Of a DNA stretch of 64,000 nucleotides, positions 11,266 to 21,000 are shown piece by piece. The notes under the pieces were generated by a model. The model had not been told where the DNA came from, did no database searches, and was given only the letters and a program-made list of their open reading frames with translations. The position numbers and the translations under genes were made by a program. Source of the stretch: Aplectana chamaeleonis (taxonomy: Eukaryota; Nematoda; Chromadorea; Rhabditida; Cosmocercidae). How positions within the stretch are numbered: position 1 is the stretch's first letter; every line of letters starts with the position of its first letter. Location: assembly GCA_029168955.1 (NCBI GenBank), contig JAPDOI010000117.1:1215001-1279000 (forward strand). Direction: 5' to 3'.

Positions 11266-11325
11266 ATAAAGAACTGTTATCAACCTCGTGTCGAGTACAC
11301 TAATATCAAACAACTGAACTGTTAT

Positions 11326-11556
11326 CATGTTGAGGTTTATGGAGAGTCGCCCACGGAGAATATCTGAATACGCTTTTTTCACCTAGCGGTCAATATGAGC
11401 GACCGAAAAATCGCTGAGGAGTTCACGTCAGCGAAATCAACTTTCTTTGTTGTCTTTTTCAAACTGAAATCCCGGTGCGCAGCTGCGGACGGCAGATCAT
11501 GATACAAGCGGGCCACATTGAATCCTGTGGAATACCATCACGATTCTCTTCCACCT
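11326..11556. other. no gene seen
   Basis: Unassigned intergenic sequence between the Penelope-like remnant and a foldback element. Confidence 0.35.
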
Positions 11557-11723
11557 GGGGTGCGTTCCAAGAACATTCCCATGGCAAAACGCGTCCATGG
11601 AATCGTAGCCACGGCCACTTGGGAGCAATTTTCAGTTATAATTCGCATCCATGGAAAGCAAATTTGTCCATGAGGTTGTTTTGCCTCCCACAGCGTCGTG
11701 GGATTGTTCTTGGAACGCACCCC
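11557..11723. mobile_element. 167-bp foldback MITE
   Basis: GGGGTGCGTTCCAAGAACA at the left end is mirrored exactly by TGTTCTTGGAACGCACCCC at the right. Further inward, CCATGG-containing blocks also pair. No coding capacity. Confidence 0.75.
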
Positions 11724-11814
11724 TGGAGGCTGCCAGAGCGGTCATCTGCAACTGCGGACCGGAATTCTAGCCCGAAAAGGCAGTGTAGTGAAGTTCATCA
11801 ACAGTTTTACATCT

Positions 11815-11968
11815 GCTTATCAATGAGAAGCGGTCGGTTGGATATCAATGTACATGGAACTCATTGCACCACAACCGCTCTTGCTCAGCCGGTGGAGAGT
11901 GCGCTGACATGTGGGTCATGCATATTGATCTCAAGCCGACCGCTTCTTATTGATATGTAGATAAGCGA
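11815..11968. repeat. imperfect hairpin / foldback repeat
   Basis: The block CTTATCAATGAGAAGCGGTCGG followed by ATATCAATGTACATG is inverted at the right end as CATGCATATTGAT..CCGACCGCTTCTTATTGAT. The loop is about 60 nt. No coding capacity; probably a small foldback element. Confidence 0.65.
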
Positions 11969-12242
11969 AATTGGGTGGACGACACTATAATGTGCATGCC
12001 ACAACCTCTCAAAAGTGTGCAGTAGCCGGTAGTTTCTTTCCCCAATGAGGCTGTGTACTCAGACAAGGAGAAACTCTGGCAATGCTCGTTTAGCGGATTC
12101 GGGAAGGTTTCCGCTGGTGGTTATTCTGTTCACCCGGAGGCATTCGCAATCGGATCGGGACCTAACATGGTTGAACTATACTCGACGACCTTTTGTCTGA
12201 ATTTATCCACGGTTGATGGCACTGTCGTTTGTTGACCAGCTC

Positions 12243-12446
12243 TCACGCAGTCACTGCGGGTCCGTCAGCTTTCAGAATATCTTGTAACCAAGAAAAGATA
12301 TTCCGGAGTGGCTTTTCGCAGTACAGTGTAGCGGTGACCTCAGACCTTTGCTTCCTCAAGGCACAAACATGGTCGAGATAACAGCATAAACAGGCCTGCA
12401 AGGCCCTCACCATGTCGTCAGTGACGTTTGGAGCCCTGAAAACCAT
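12243..12446 (-). pseudogene. short coding-like segment, left copy of an inverted pair
   Basis: The minus strand reads 67 codons beginning MVFRAPNVTDDMVRALQACL, with LCCYLDHV further on. The right arm of the inverted duplication (from 14,614, plus strand) reads a diverged version beginning MVLRASNAVDNMAGAVQTYL, also with LCCY..HV, and then runs into a stop. Changes sit mainly at conservative positions. That suggests a once-coding exon present as two head-to-head copies. I do not recognise the family. The 3' continuation and splice sites are not resolved, so it may be a fragment. Confidence 0.35.
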
Positions 12447-12699
12447 TCAGGATGACAAAATTTGCGGATATTTCAGCGATCATGTCTCGCGCGCCCGTAT
12501 TTCCCCACCCTTTCGAGAAACAGAATAAAAAGTAAACTTGATAAAACGCGATAATTTAGAGTGATAGCACTATCGAAAGGGAGTGAACGAGAGACACAGC
12601 TCGATTTGTTTAAATATAACATGCTTGTGCAACGATGAGAACTATACTTGTTCCGAATCGAATAATCGGTTGAGTATCAGACTGTTTCAGTCGGATAAA

Positions 12700-13571
12700 A
12701 AAGTCGACTTTTTATTCGAAAAGTCGGATATCCGAAAAACTGCGATATCCGACTATAGTCGAAAAGTCGAATATTCGAAAAAGTGCGATATTCGACTACA
12801 GTCGAAAAGTCGAATATTCGAAAAAGTGCAATATCCGACTACAGTCGAAAAGTCGAATATTCGAAAAAGTGCGATATCCGACTATAGTCGAAAAGTCGAA
12901 TATTCGAAAAAGTGCGATATCCGACTACAGTTGAAAAGTCGAATATTCAAAAGGTGCGATATCCGACTATAGTCGAAAAGTCGAATATTCGAAAAAGTGC
13001 GATATCCGACTATAGTCAAAAAGTCGAATATTCGAAGAACTGCGATATCCGACTATAGTCGAAAAGTCGAATATTCAAAAAAGTGCGATATCCGACTATA
13101 GTCGAAAAGTCGAATATTCGAAAAAGTGCGATATCCGACTATAGTCAAAAAGTCGAATATTCGAAGAAGTGCGATATCCGACTATAGTCGAAAAGTCGAA
13201 TATTCGAAAAAATTCGATGTCCGACTATAGTCGAAAAGTCGAATATTCGAAAAAATTCGATGTCCGACTATAGTCGAAAAGTCGAATATTCGAAAAGGTG
13301 CGATATTCGACGACAGTCGAAAAGTCGAATATTCGAAAAAGTGCAATATCCGACTACAGTCGAAAAGTCGAATATTCGAAAAAGTGCGATATCCGACTAT
13401 AGTCGAAAAGTCGAATATTCGAAAAAGTGCGATATCCGACTACAGTTGAAAAGTCGAATATTCAAAAAAGTGCGATATCCGACTATAGTCGAAAAGTCGA
13501 ATATTCGAAAAAGTGCGATATCCGACTATAGTCAAAAAGTCGAATATTCGAAGAAGTGCGATATCCGACTA
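12700..13571. repeat. 43-bp satellite array, ~20 copies
   Basis: The unit is AGTCGAATATTCGAAAAAGT followed by GCGATATCCGACTATAGTCGAAA, 43 bp, so each unit contains the palindrome TCGAATATTCGA. The spacing of 'GTCGAATATTCG' at 12,766, 12,809 and 12,852 confirms the period. Open frames across the array are by-products of the repeat. It continues after the insertion at 14,226-14,335. Confidence 0.95.
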
Positions 13572-13572
13572 T

Positions 13573-14222
13573 GGGCTGTAGTAAACCACCCCTATCAGAT
13601 GATCTGATATTATTTCGATAAGATGATCTGATATTCTTCCAGACAAGTTTCAGATGATCTTAATTTCGTATTGATTCATAATTATCGTTATCAGTCACGG
13701 CTCGTCGCTGAACTTAGGCCCGTATTCATTTCATTAGCGGTCATTAGCCCTAAAGCGGTCGTCCTCGAATATTCATGATACGATAAGACATGATAATACC
13801 TGTGAGAATAAGAAAAACCGGCCCTCATTCTGTAGGTGGTCATTCTCTCATGGACCAACTCGATGCTTTTTTTCTCAATAAATGAAATGAGATGTTTGTC
13901 GTTTTGTGATAGCTCAGATTGATAACTGGTATTTCATCTGAAGAATAAGAGGCGCTCCGGGGTTACTCTTAAAGATAAGACGAGCTTCTCCGGGAATGCC
14001 TGCTCTCTCGCTTTTCTCTGTCCAGATGATCTGTAGAAGTTCAGCTAACCTGATGAAATTAGCATCATCTTAAAAATATTCATCATCTGAATGATGCGCT
14101 TACAGATGAGATCCATATTCTTGACAATATCATCAAGATAATCTTACAGATCATCTCAACATTTCTTCAGATGATTGTTTAAGATGATCTTAATTTTATT
14201 CGGAGGGAGTTTACTACAGCCC
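13573..14222. mobile_element. 650-bp TIR element inserted in the satellite, TAT duplication
   Basis: The ends GGGCTGTAGTAAACCACCC and GGGAGTTTACTACAGCCC are inverted repeats, with TAT on both sides (13,570-13,572 and 14,223-14,225). Removing the element restores the satellite phrase GACTATAGTCG. The inside is rich in CAGATGATCT-type short repeats and has no long frame. The 3-bp duplication and GGGC ends resemble PIF/Harbinger; a TA-duplicating element cannot be excluded. Confidence 0.8.
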
Positions 14223-14225
14223 TAT

Positions 14226-14335
14226 AGTCGAAAAGTCGAATATTCGAAAAAATTCGATGTCCGACTATAGTCGAAAAGTCGAATATTCGAAAAAATTCGA
14301 TGTCCGACTATAGTCGAAAAGTCGAATATTCGAAA
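14226..14335. repeat. 43-bp satellite, continuation after insertion
   Basis: Two to three further units of the array at 12,700-13,571 follow, separated from it by the 650-bp insertion. Confidence 0.9.
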
Positions 14336-14700
14336 TGAATTTCATTTGGAACAAGTATAATGAGAACCTCCATTTCAAAACGTCAGCCGAATTAGAGCGG
14401 CATTCTCAAAAGTGGACGAGAGTTAGTCGGTTCTAGACATGTTATATTCAAGAAAATCGAGCTGTTTTTCTCGTGCACTCCTATTTAGTAGTGTTATCAC
14501 TCTCAATTATCGCGTGTTTTCTCAAGCATCGATTCACATTCTGTTACTAGAAGGGGTGGGAAACCACAGGCTTGCGAGAAGTATAGAAATCCTCGATTAC
14601 TGTCATCCTGGATGGTTTTAAGAGCTTCAAATGCTGTTGACAACATGGCAGGGGCCGTGCAGACCTATTTATGCTGTTATTTCCACCATGTTAGTGAGCG

Positions 14701-15626
14701 TGTATGCTGCCTTCATGATAAAAAATTCACCTTTCCCTAGGCAAATGTAAATCTGCACAAAGAAGGATTCATATCGACTTTGTTCCGTCATATCACCTCA
14801 TATGGTGCATTTTGACTGCCAACAAACCAACCAATCACAGGTGCAACAATATGTAAATTTGTTCATGTAACATATCTTGTCGAATGATAAATCCAAACAC
14901 GTGTTCGCGCTTTTCCCGACCACATTCTACGAGCGGTATTGTAACCTTCATTTCCACACTACTCGCACTCGTATTATCACAATCGTGGATGCGAAGCGGT
15001 TGTTTTTCGAGAAACTCACTCAGACGTAGGGGCGGATTTACCGCGACGCAAAATAGGAACAATCGCGTGATCAACGGCGATCAAACCGGTATTTGAGGGC
15101 GATCAAACCGGCAATTGGAGCGATCAACCCGTCTTTAGGGCGCGGTCAACACTAAAAGAGCAGGCGATCAGTACACTTTCATCATAATAGGACATACCGC
15201 GAACAAACCTTCAGGACCGTAGTCGTAGACCGGCGTGCTATCAACTCTACAGGGCCGAGCAGGTTTTTTCCACAGGTGGCCCTCGAAAGTAAACAGTATG
15301 GGGTTCTATGAAGCGCCCATAGCCGCCAACACAAAAGATCACTGTCCCTAGGGGAGGTGCGGCTAAAAATGAAATATTGATTGTATCTTGAGCTACCGCG
15401 GCTACTCAGGCAAACTGTGGCGTCGACAACAGGTTGATAAGTTGTCATCTCATAAACCGCTCCCTGGCGACAAGTTGAATCGCGCGTATTGTCAGCCTGA
15501 GACCTGTCCGTTGCCCAGCGACGTCCGCCTGTTGTCGCGCTGTTGACAACTCAATGTGTCGCGTTCAGCGGCCTATTTAGCACCAGTTCACATCCTGCAC
15601 GACTGTTTCATCTAGCTTAATAACTA
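14701..15626. other. intergenic with dispersed repeat fragments
   Basis: No gene is supported. 14,890-15,020 resembles 2,650-2,720 ('CTACTCGCA', then a 'GATGCGAAGCGGTTGTTTTTC' block). 15,060-15,170 contains a GCGATCAA-type motif repeated four times (GATCAAACCGG and similar). Confidence 0.45.
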
Positions 15627-16164
15627 TTAGGTTGTCCGATAAGTTCTTGCCGTTTTTTTTTAATTAAAAAAATAGCGATCAAAATGAAATTTTTTGGTAC
15701 AATGTTTTGTGTTATTCGAAAGAGAATTTTTCGCTCTACAAGAAAGTCTATTTGGTTTTTTTGTTTCGATTAGTTTTTGTTAATTTTTAGAGCATTTAAA
15801 TGGAGTGTCAAGTCGACAAAAACGAGCATTTTCGACACCATCTACTTTTTGCGTTTAACCGAGGTGCCAAAGCCACGGAAGCTGCTAGAGAGATTTGTGC
15901 CGTATACGGAGAGGGTGCCATAGCTGAAAGAACTGCTCGATATTGGTTTGCGAAGTTCAAAAGTGGCAATTTCGAGTCATAACAGTCATAACATAACAGG
16001 AGCAAGTCATAACATAACATAACATAACAAGTCATAAGTCACACAGGAGCAAGTCATAACAAACAACGGAGAATACATTATTGATTAAATTGTTGTTATT
16101 TTATGTTTAAAAATAAAGTTATAAAAAATTTTAAAAAACGGCAAGAACTTATCGGACAACCTGA
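15627..16164 (+). mobile_element. internally deleted mariner (538 bp)
   Basis: The ends TTAGGTTGTCCGATAAGTTC and GAACTTATCGGACAACCTGA are inverted repeats, each flanked by TA. A full mariner is about 1.25-1.3 kb. Here the plus strand keeps only the first ~60 codons of the transposase (15,800-15,982). They encode the start of the paired-type helix-turn-helix region (EHFRHHLLFAFNRG, then ERTARYWFAKFKSGNF). The rest is replaced by CATAACA-type short repeats and the 3' end. It is non-autonomous but keeps both ends. Confidence 0.85.
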
Positions 16165-16371
16165 TACATTACACCAACAAGCGTCGCGGTCAGCGCAACG
16201 GCACGCGTTGCGGCTGGGTCGCCCAGCCTCCACTGGGTCACCACCGGACGGGCAGGACCTCCAGATGCTGGGCGGGGCCAACGTACCCCAAGCTTGGGTG
16301 ATTGCACCGATTGCATTCTTACCTTTCGAAGCATGCTTGAAAAAAGCGTCGTATTCAATAAGCAACACCCA
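16165..16371. other. no gene seen
   Basis: Unassigned GC-richer sequence downstream of the deleted mariner. Confidence 0.35.
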
Positions 16372-16540
16372 CGGTGGTCCCACCACGATTTGTCACTGAA
16401 AAAGTTTAAAGGACAGAATATGCAACGGCTATGGTGGTCCCACCACGACTCGTAACGGGAACACTTTAAGGGAAGCAATATAAAACAGCTATGATGGTCC
16501 CACGATTCGTCAGCGAGAAACTTATGGAAAATCAGAAATA
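16372..16540. repeat. ~68-bp tandem repeat, 3 copies
   Basis: The motif 'ATGGTGGTCCCACCACGA' recurs at about 16,370 and 16,432, with a degenerate third copy at 16,492. Each is followed by a GT.A..G.GAA(A)AC..TTTAA-like spacer. The motif is itself palindromic (TGGTGG..CCACCA). Confidence 0.7.
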
Positions 16541-17840
16541 ACAGCTATGTTGTTGTTGTTCCTTCAGATAAACAACCAGAGCAACATCCATGAATGAATA
16601 CGAGATGAACATGAACCAAGGAAGAACCGTGATGAAATACAGATAGATACAAAACCATGAACTCCACCATGAAGATGCGCGCAATTTTGAATTTAAGTTT
16701 TGCTCGTGAATTGAGACGCAAGTCAGTCCAGAACACACCACACACACCATCTCACAATTGAACGCGGTCAGTCCGATTTCTGTGCGATATCAGTCCTATT
16801 ACTGAGTTTGCGCGCGATCCGACCGGATGGCGAAGCGGTTGTATCGCCAGCACCAGAGTGCAATCGCTCTGACCGCGGGTTTCTTCGCGGTAAGTCCTAA
16901 TTGGGCTTTCGATCGCGGTCCAAACGGTTCCTGAGCGCGGTAAGTACTATTCAGCATTTTCTGTGCGCGATAAGTCCGCCCTTATGTCTGAGCAATTGTG
17001 AAAATGCAGATATCATTCTCAAAACCGCACCACTCTCTGTGATAGCAATGCACAAAACTGCGAGTAGCGGGGAAACGGATGTTACATACAGTTCATCTAC
17101 GCAATGTCGTGCAGCCCGCAAAGTTCACACTGAATGCGAAAGCGCACTGCGGCGCGGTTGCAAGGTTACTAAGACAGGGATGTGGCATTACCCGCGCGGT
17201 TTTTGACTTTGGTGCCCGGGTGATCCCACCGCTCGGGTGATCCCACCTACCTGCCTGAGGATGCTCGCAACCGCGCCGCAGCACGCTTTCGCAATCAGCG
17301 TGCACTTTGCGCATTGAACGCGAATGCGTAGATGAATTGAATATATCGACAGGGCGTGTCGGCCAATAATGACGGGTGCCATGAGCAAATGGACTTGCTT
17401 CAGGCAATGGAACTTGGTCTCCTACTCCTTCTATCATTGCTTTTGCCTACTAAGAATAAATGCAGTGCGCTTGCTGTTCAGTCAAGAAAGATTAACATAG
17501 AACCTCTTAAAAAGTAACCGATTAAATCCTGAAAGCAACCTAGTTGGTCACCATGTGTTGCAGCGTGGTTTGTGATAAATAGATAACAACGATTTATTAA
17601 ACATGAAATCAACCGGTGAAAGAAAAAACTATGAATATCGCCAACTTTTCAGGCCGCTAGACTCGTCGCTGCGGAATACGGTATCACTATGTACGCGTAT
17701 CGCATATTTTGAATCAGAGGCCGCGTTTCGGCGCGGAAAATGACATTTGAAATCCACGGGCGCGCATTCGTCGCCATTGGAGCGACACCATACCATCAGT
17801 AGCTGCGAGCAGGCATGCACAGCGTACATAACAAGAAGTA
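16541..17840. other. intergenic with short repeats, no supported gene
   Basis: Contains several CGCGGTAAGT motifs at 16,885-16,975, a CCCACC(G/T).C(T/C)CGG.TGAT direct repeat at 17,205-17,250, and a fragment shared with 2.7 kb near 17,040. I see no exon set. It lies just downstream of the 3' end of the minus-strand protease gene. Confidence 0.4.
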
Positions 17841-17844
17841 GAAG

Positions 17845-17850
17845 TTTATT
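17845..17850 (-). terminator. poly(A) signal of the protease gene
   Basis: AATAAA on the minus strand lies about 85 nt after the stop codon of the protease reading frame. Confidence 0.5.
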
Positions 17851-17932
17851 TTAAATCACAGCGGAAAGGTAGGTTTGTGTAAAATGGAATCATCGCATCC
17901 ACATTGAAACTTCAATATAATAATATGACTGT

Positions 17933-18087
17933 CTAAGTGAGCATGTATAGTGCAAGCGTTGTAGAGACCAGGATAGAGTGTCTACCACGTATTGATCTCT
18001 GGCTGTTTTCAATACTGTCGGAAGCCGCCCTTTGCCCTGGAATATCTACCATTGAGGGCATTCCGCTGCCCAACTGTGGACAAACTC
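17933..18087 (-). CDS. protease last exon
   Basis: The acceptor TTTTGCAG follows a 72-nt intron. The exon adds VCPQLGSGMPSMVDIPGQRA, then a Ser/Arg-rich linker and a hydrophobic end (ILVSTTLALYMLT), then the stop. Post-catalytic tails of this sort occur in nematode members of the family. The final hydrophobic residues might be a short membrane or GPI-type signal, which is inference. Confidence 0.75.
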
Positions 18088-21000
18088 CTGCAAAAGACTG
18101 AATCAAGACACAGTTCTGAGAGTTATGCGATATCTTCTGAGCTGATTTATGTTCCTCACCTGATTTTTCACAAATCCAGTCTAAGTGACCACGAACGTCT
18201 GTGAATAAGTCGGCGCTGTCCACCAAATCCTTTGGATAAATCTTGCCATTGACCCTGACCTTTTCTGTGTTCCCATTTGTGGCTGATGGGTTGAAATCTT
18301 TAAAAAATAACCCAAGAGCATCAAAATATTTTATTTTCAGTTTTTCTGCACATCTCAGAAAACATAAAACACTGAACACCTCCGTATCTCTGAAGTCACG
18401 CTAAACCTTACATTGGAAGCTATGACCCTTGAAAGTAGTGTGGATTTTAGCTGCGCTTGGTGAAAGACTTATCAGGGACATGTGGCCGTCCTTGTTATTC
18501 TATAGTAATGAAGGAGAGTGATTTCCGTCCGTCCGTCCGTCCGTCCGTCCGTCCGTCCGTCCGTCCGTCCGTCCGTCCGTCCGTCCGTCCGTCCGTCCGT
18601 CCGTCCGTCCGTCCGTCCGTCCGTCCGTCCGTCCGTCCGTCCGTCCGTCCGTCCGTCCGTCCGTCCGTCCATCCGTCCATCCGTCCGTCCGTCCGTCCGT
18701 CCGTCCGTCCGTCCGTCCGTCCGTCCGTCCGTCCGTCCGTCCGTCCGTCCGTCCGTCCGTCCGTCCGTCCGTCCGTCCGTCCGTCCGTCCGTCAATCAGT
18801 CAGTCAGTCAGTACGTCAGTTTTGTGCATTCTGTAATTGCAGACTTTTCTGTTTTAGAAGGGTTACGCACGAAACAACCGAATGAGACGTCGTAGAAAGT
18901 TAGCGGGACCCCAACAGGAGTGCGCCGGACACCGAAGAAATTGTGCGGGACCCATGCAAGGGCGCCGAACGCCAAATAAATTCGCGGGACCCTAATGGCA
19001 GCGCACCGAGCGCAGTAGAAAGTATATGGGACCCATTTAAAAGCGCCGGGCGCCGAACAAATGTGTGGGACAACGGTGGCAGTGCGCCTGACGTATATGG
19101 GACCCATTTAAGAGTGAGCCGCACGCATGAGAGAGTTTGCGGGACCCCTTTAAGAGTGCGCCGGATGCCGTAGAAAGTGTACGGGACCCATGTAAGAGTG
19201 CGCCGGACGCCATTTAAAGTGAAAGTGTGCGAGACCCATGTTAGAGTGCGCCGCACGCATGAGAGAGTTTGCGGGACCCCTTTAAGAGTGCGCCGGATGC
19301 CGTAGAAAGTGTAGGGGACCCACGTAAGAACTCGTTGGACGCCACAGAAACTGCGCTGGACCCATGTAGGAGTGTGCCGGACGCCATATAAAGTGTACGG
19401 GAGCCATTTAAGAGTGCGCCGCACGCATGAGAGAGTTTGCGGGACCCCTTTAAGAGTGCGCCGGATGCCGTAGAAAGTGTACGGGACCCATGTAAGAACT
19501 CGTCGGACGCCACAGAAACTGTGCTGGACCCATGTAGGAGTGTGCCGGACGCCATATAAAGTGTACGGGACCCATGTAAGGGTGCGTCGGACGCCATAGA
19601 AAGTGTGCGGGACCCATGTAAGAGTTCGCCGGACGCCATAGAAGGTGTGCAAAACCCGTGTAAAAATTCGCCGGACGCCATAGAACGTGTGCGGGACCCG
19701 TGTAAGAGTGCGTGGAACGCCATAGAAAGTGTGCGGGACCCATGCAAGAGTGCGCCGGACGCCATAGAAAGTGTGCAAGACCCGTGTAAGAGTGCACCGG
19801 ATGCCATATAAACTGTTCGGGACCCATCTAGGAGTGCACCGGACGCCATAGAAAGTGTACGGGACCCATGTATGGGTGCGCCGGACGCCGTAGAAAGTGT
19901 ATGGGACCCATGTAAGGGTGCGCCGGACGCCATAGAAAGTGTGCGGGACCCGTGTAAGAGTGCGTGGAACGCCATAGAAAGTGTGCGGGACCCATGTAAG
20001 AGTGCGCCGGACGCCATAGAAAGTGTGCAAGACCCGTGTAAGAGTGCACCGGATGCCACAGAAAGTGTGCAAGACCCGTGTAAGAGTGCACCGGATGCCA
20101 TATAAACTGTTCGGGACCCATCTAGGAGTGCGCCGGACGCCATAGAAAGTGTACGGGACCCATGTAAGGGTGCGCCGGACGCCATAGAAAGTGTGCGGGA
20201 CCCATATAGGAGTGCGCCGGACGCCATATAAAGTGTACGGGACCCATGCAAGAGTGCGCCGGACGCCATAGAAAGTGTGCGGGACCCGTGTAAGAGTGCG
20301 TGGAACGCCAGAGAAAGTGTGCACGACCCATGTAAGAGTGCGCCGGACGCCATAGAAAGTGTGCAAGACCCGTGTAAGAGTGCACCGGATGCCATATAAA
20401 CTGTTCGGGACCCATCTAGGAGTGCGCCGGACGCCATAGAAAGTGTACGGGACCCATGTAAGAGTGCGCCGGACGCCATAGAAATTTGCGAGACACGTGA
20501 AGAGTGCGTGGAACGCCATAGAAAATGTACGGGACCCATGTATGAGTACGTCGGACGCCATAGAAAGTGTGTGGGACCCATGGAAAGGACGCCGCATAAA
20601 GAAGAATGTCTTTAAAACGATCTCGAGAACGCTAATTTACAGGATTTTCCGCACTTCGGTTTGATTTGTGTGCGTGCACAACTGAAGCAGATTTATTGCT
20701 TTTCTCGGTATAATTTGCCGCTGTCTGCCTTTTCATGTGTCCACATGTGCGGCAGGCAATCTTTATGTCTACAACAATATATATTGGAGCAAAATAATTT
20801 CTGAGCCGATTCTCTATATCCGAAGACAACTTGATAATTTCCACCGGAGGCTTTAGCTCGGGGGTCTGGGAGCGAAGCCCCCAGCCAGCCGTCAGGCAGG
20901 CGGAGCCCGCAGGACGGCTGGTATTAGATAAAAGCTGTAGGAGAGGGTTAGAGCGTAACGCCTTCGTCCTTCACTGTTCGATAACGAATATTGTATTCTT

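Larger units (their letters stand above)
10125..11325 (-). mobile_element. Penelope-like element remnant with inverted flanking repeats
   Basis: The flanks 'CAGTTGTTTGATATTGTTGT' (10,136) and 'ACTAATATCAAACAACTGAA' (11,299) are inverted. So are 'TACTCGACACGAG' and 'CTCGTGTCGAGTA', the 'GGAAACCGCCGTAGA' and 'TCTACGGCGGTTTCC' blocks, and 'TTATATAGAGGCC' and 'GGCCTCTATATAA'. Between them the minus strand encodes a GIY-YIG-type endonuclease fragment. The combination of a GIY-YIG nuclease with inverted terminal segments fits Penelope-like retroelements. The reverse transcriptase is absent, so this is a deleted copy. A hammerhead-like motif lies in the right flank. Confidence 0.65.
12355..14700. 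repeat. large inverted duplication (~300-bp diverged arms) enclosing a satellite
   Basis: The left arm (about 12,355-12,645) is the reverse complement of the right arm (about 14,345-14,700). Matching blocks include ACTTGTTCC/GGAACAAGT, AACATG(C)TT..AAATATAACATG versus CATGTTATATT, 'AATCGAGCTGT', 'GTGCTATCACTCT/GTGTTATCACTCT', 'ATTATCGCG', 'TGTCATCCTG.ATGGTTTT' and 'TTTATGCTGTTAT'. Similarity extends from the satellite edge outward through the short coding-like segments. It is either a giant foldback element or an inverted gene duplication around a shared upstream region. Confidence 0.7.

Noticed and set aside
12583..13607. Lys/Tyr-rich repeat frames (RKVEYSKKCDIRL)
   Set aside because: Produced by the 43-bp satellite; the frame breaks at unit variants.
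18457..18895. RPSV-repeat and TDGR-repeat proteins
   Set aside because: Direct translation of a (CCGT)n microsatellite, open on both strands.
18900..20597. 565- and 446-codon minus-strand frames as repeat-protein genes
   Set aside because: Two overlapping frames are open at once because the 42-bp DNA unit lacks stops and is a multiple of three. There is no splice, start or domain support, and the array lies within an intron of the protease gene.
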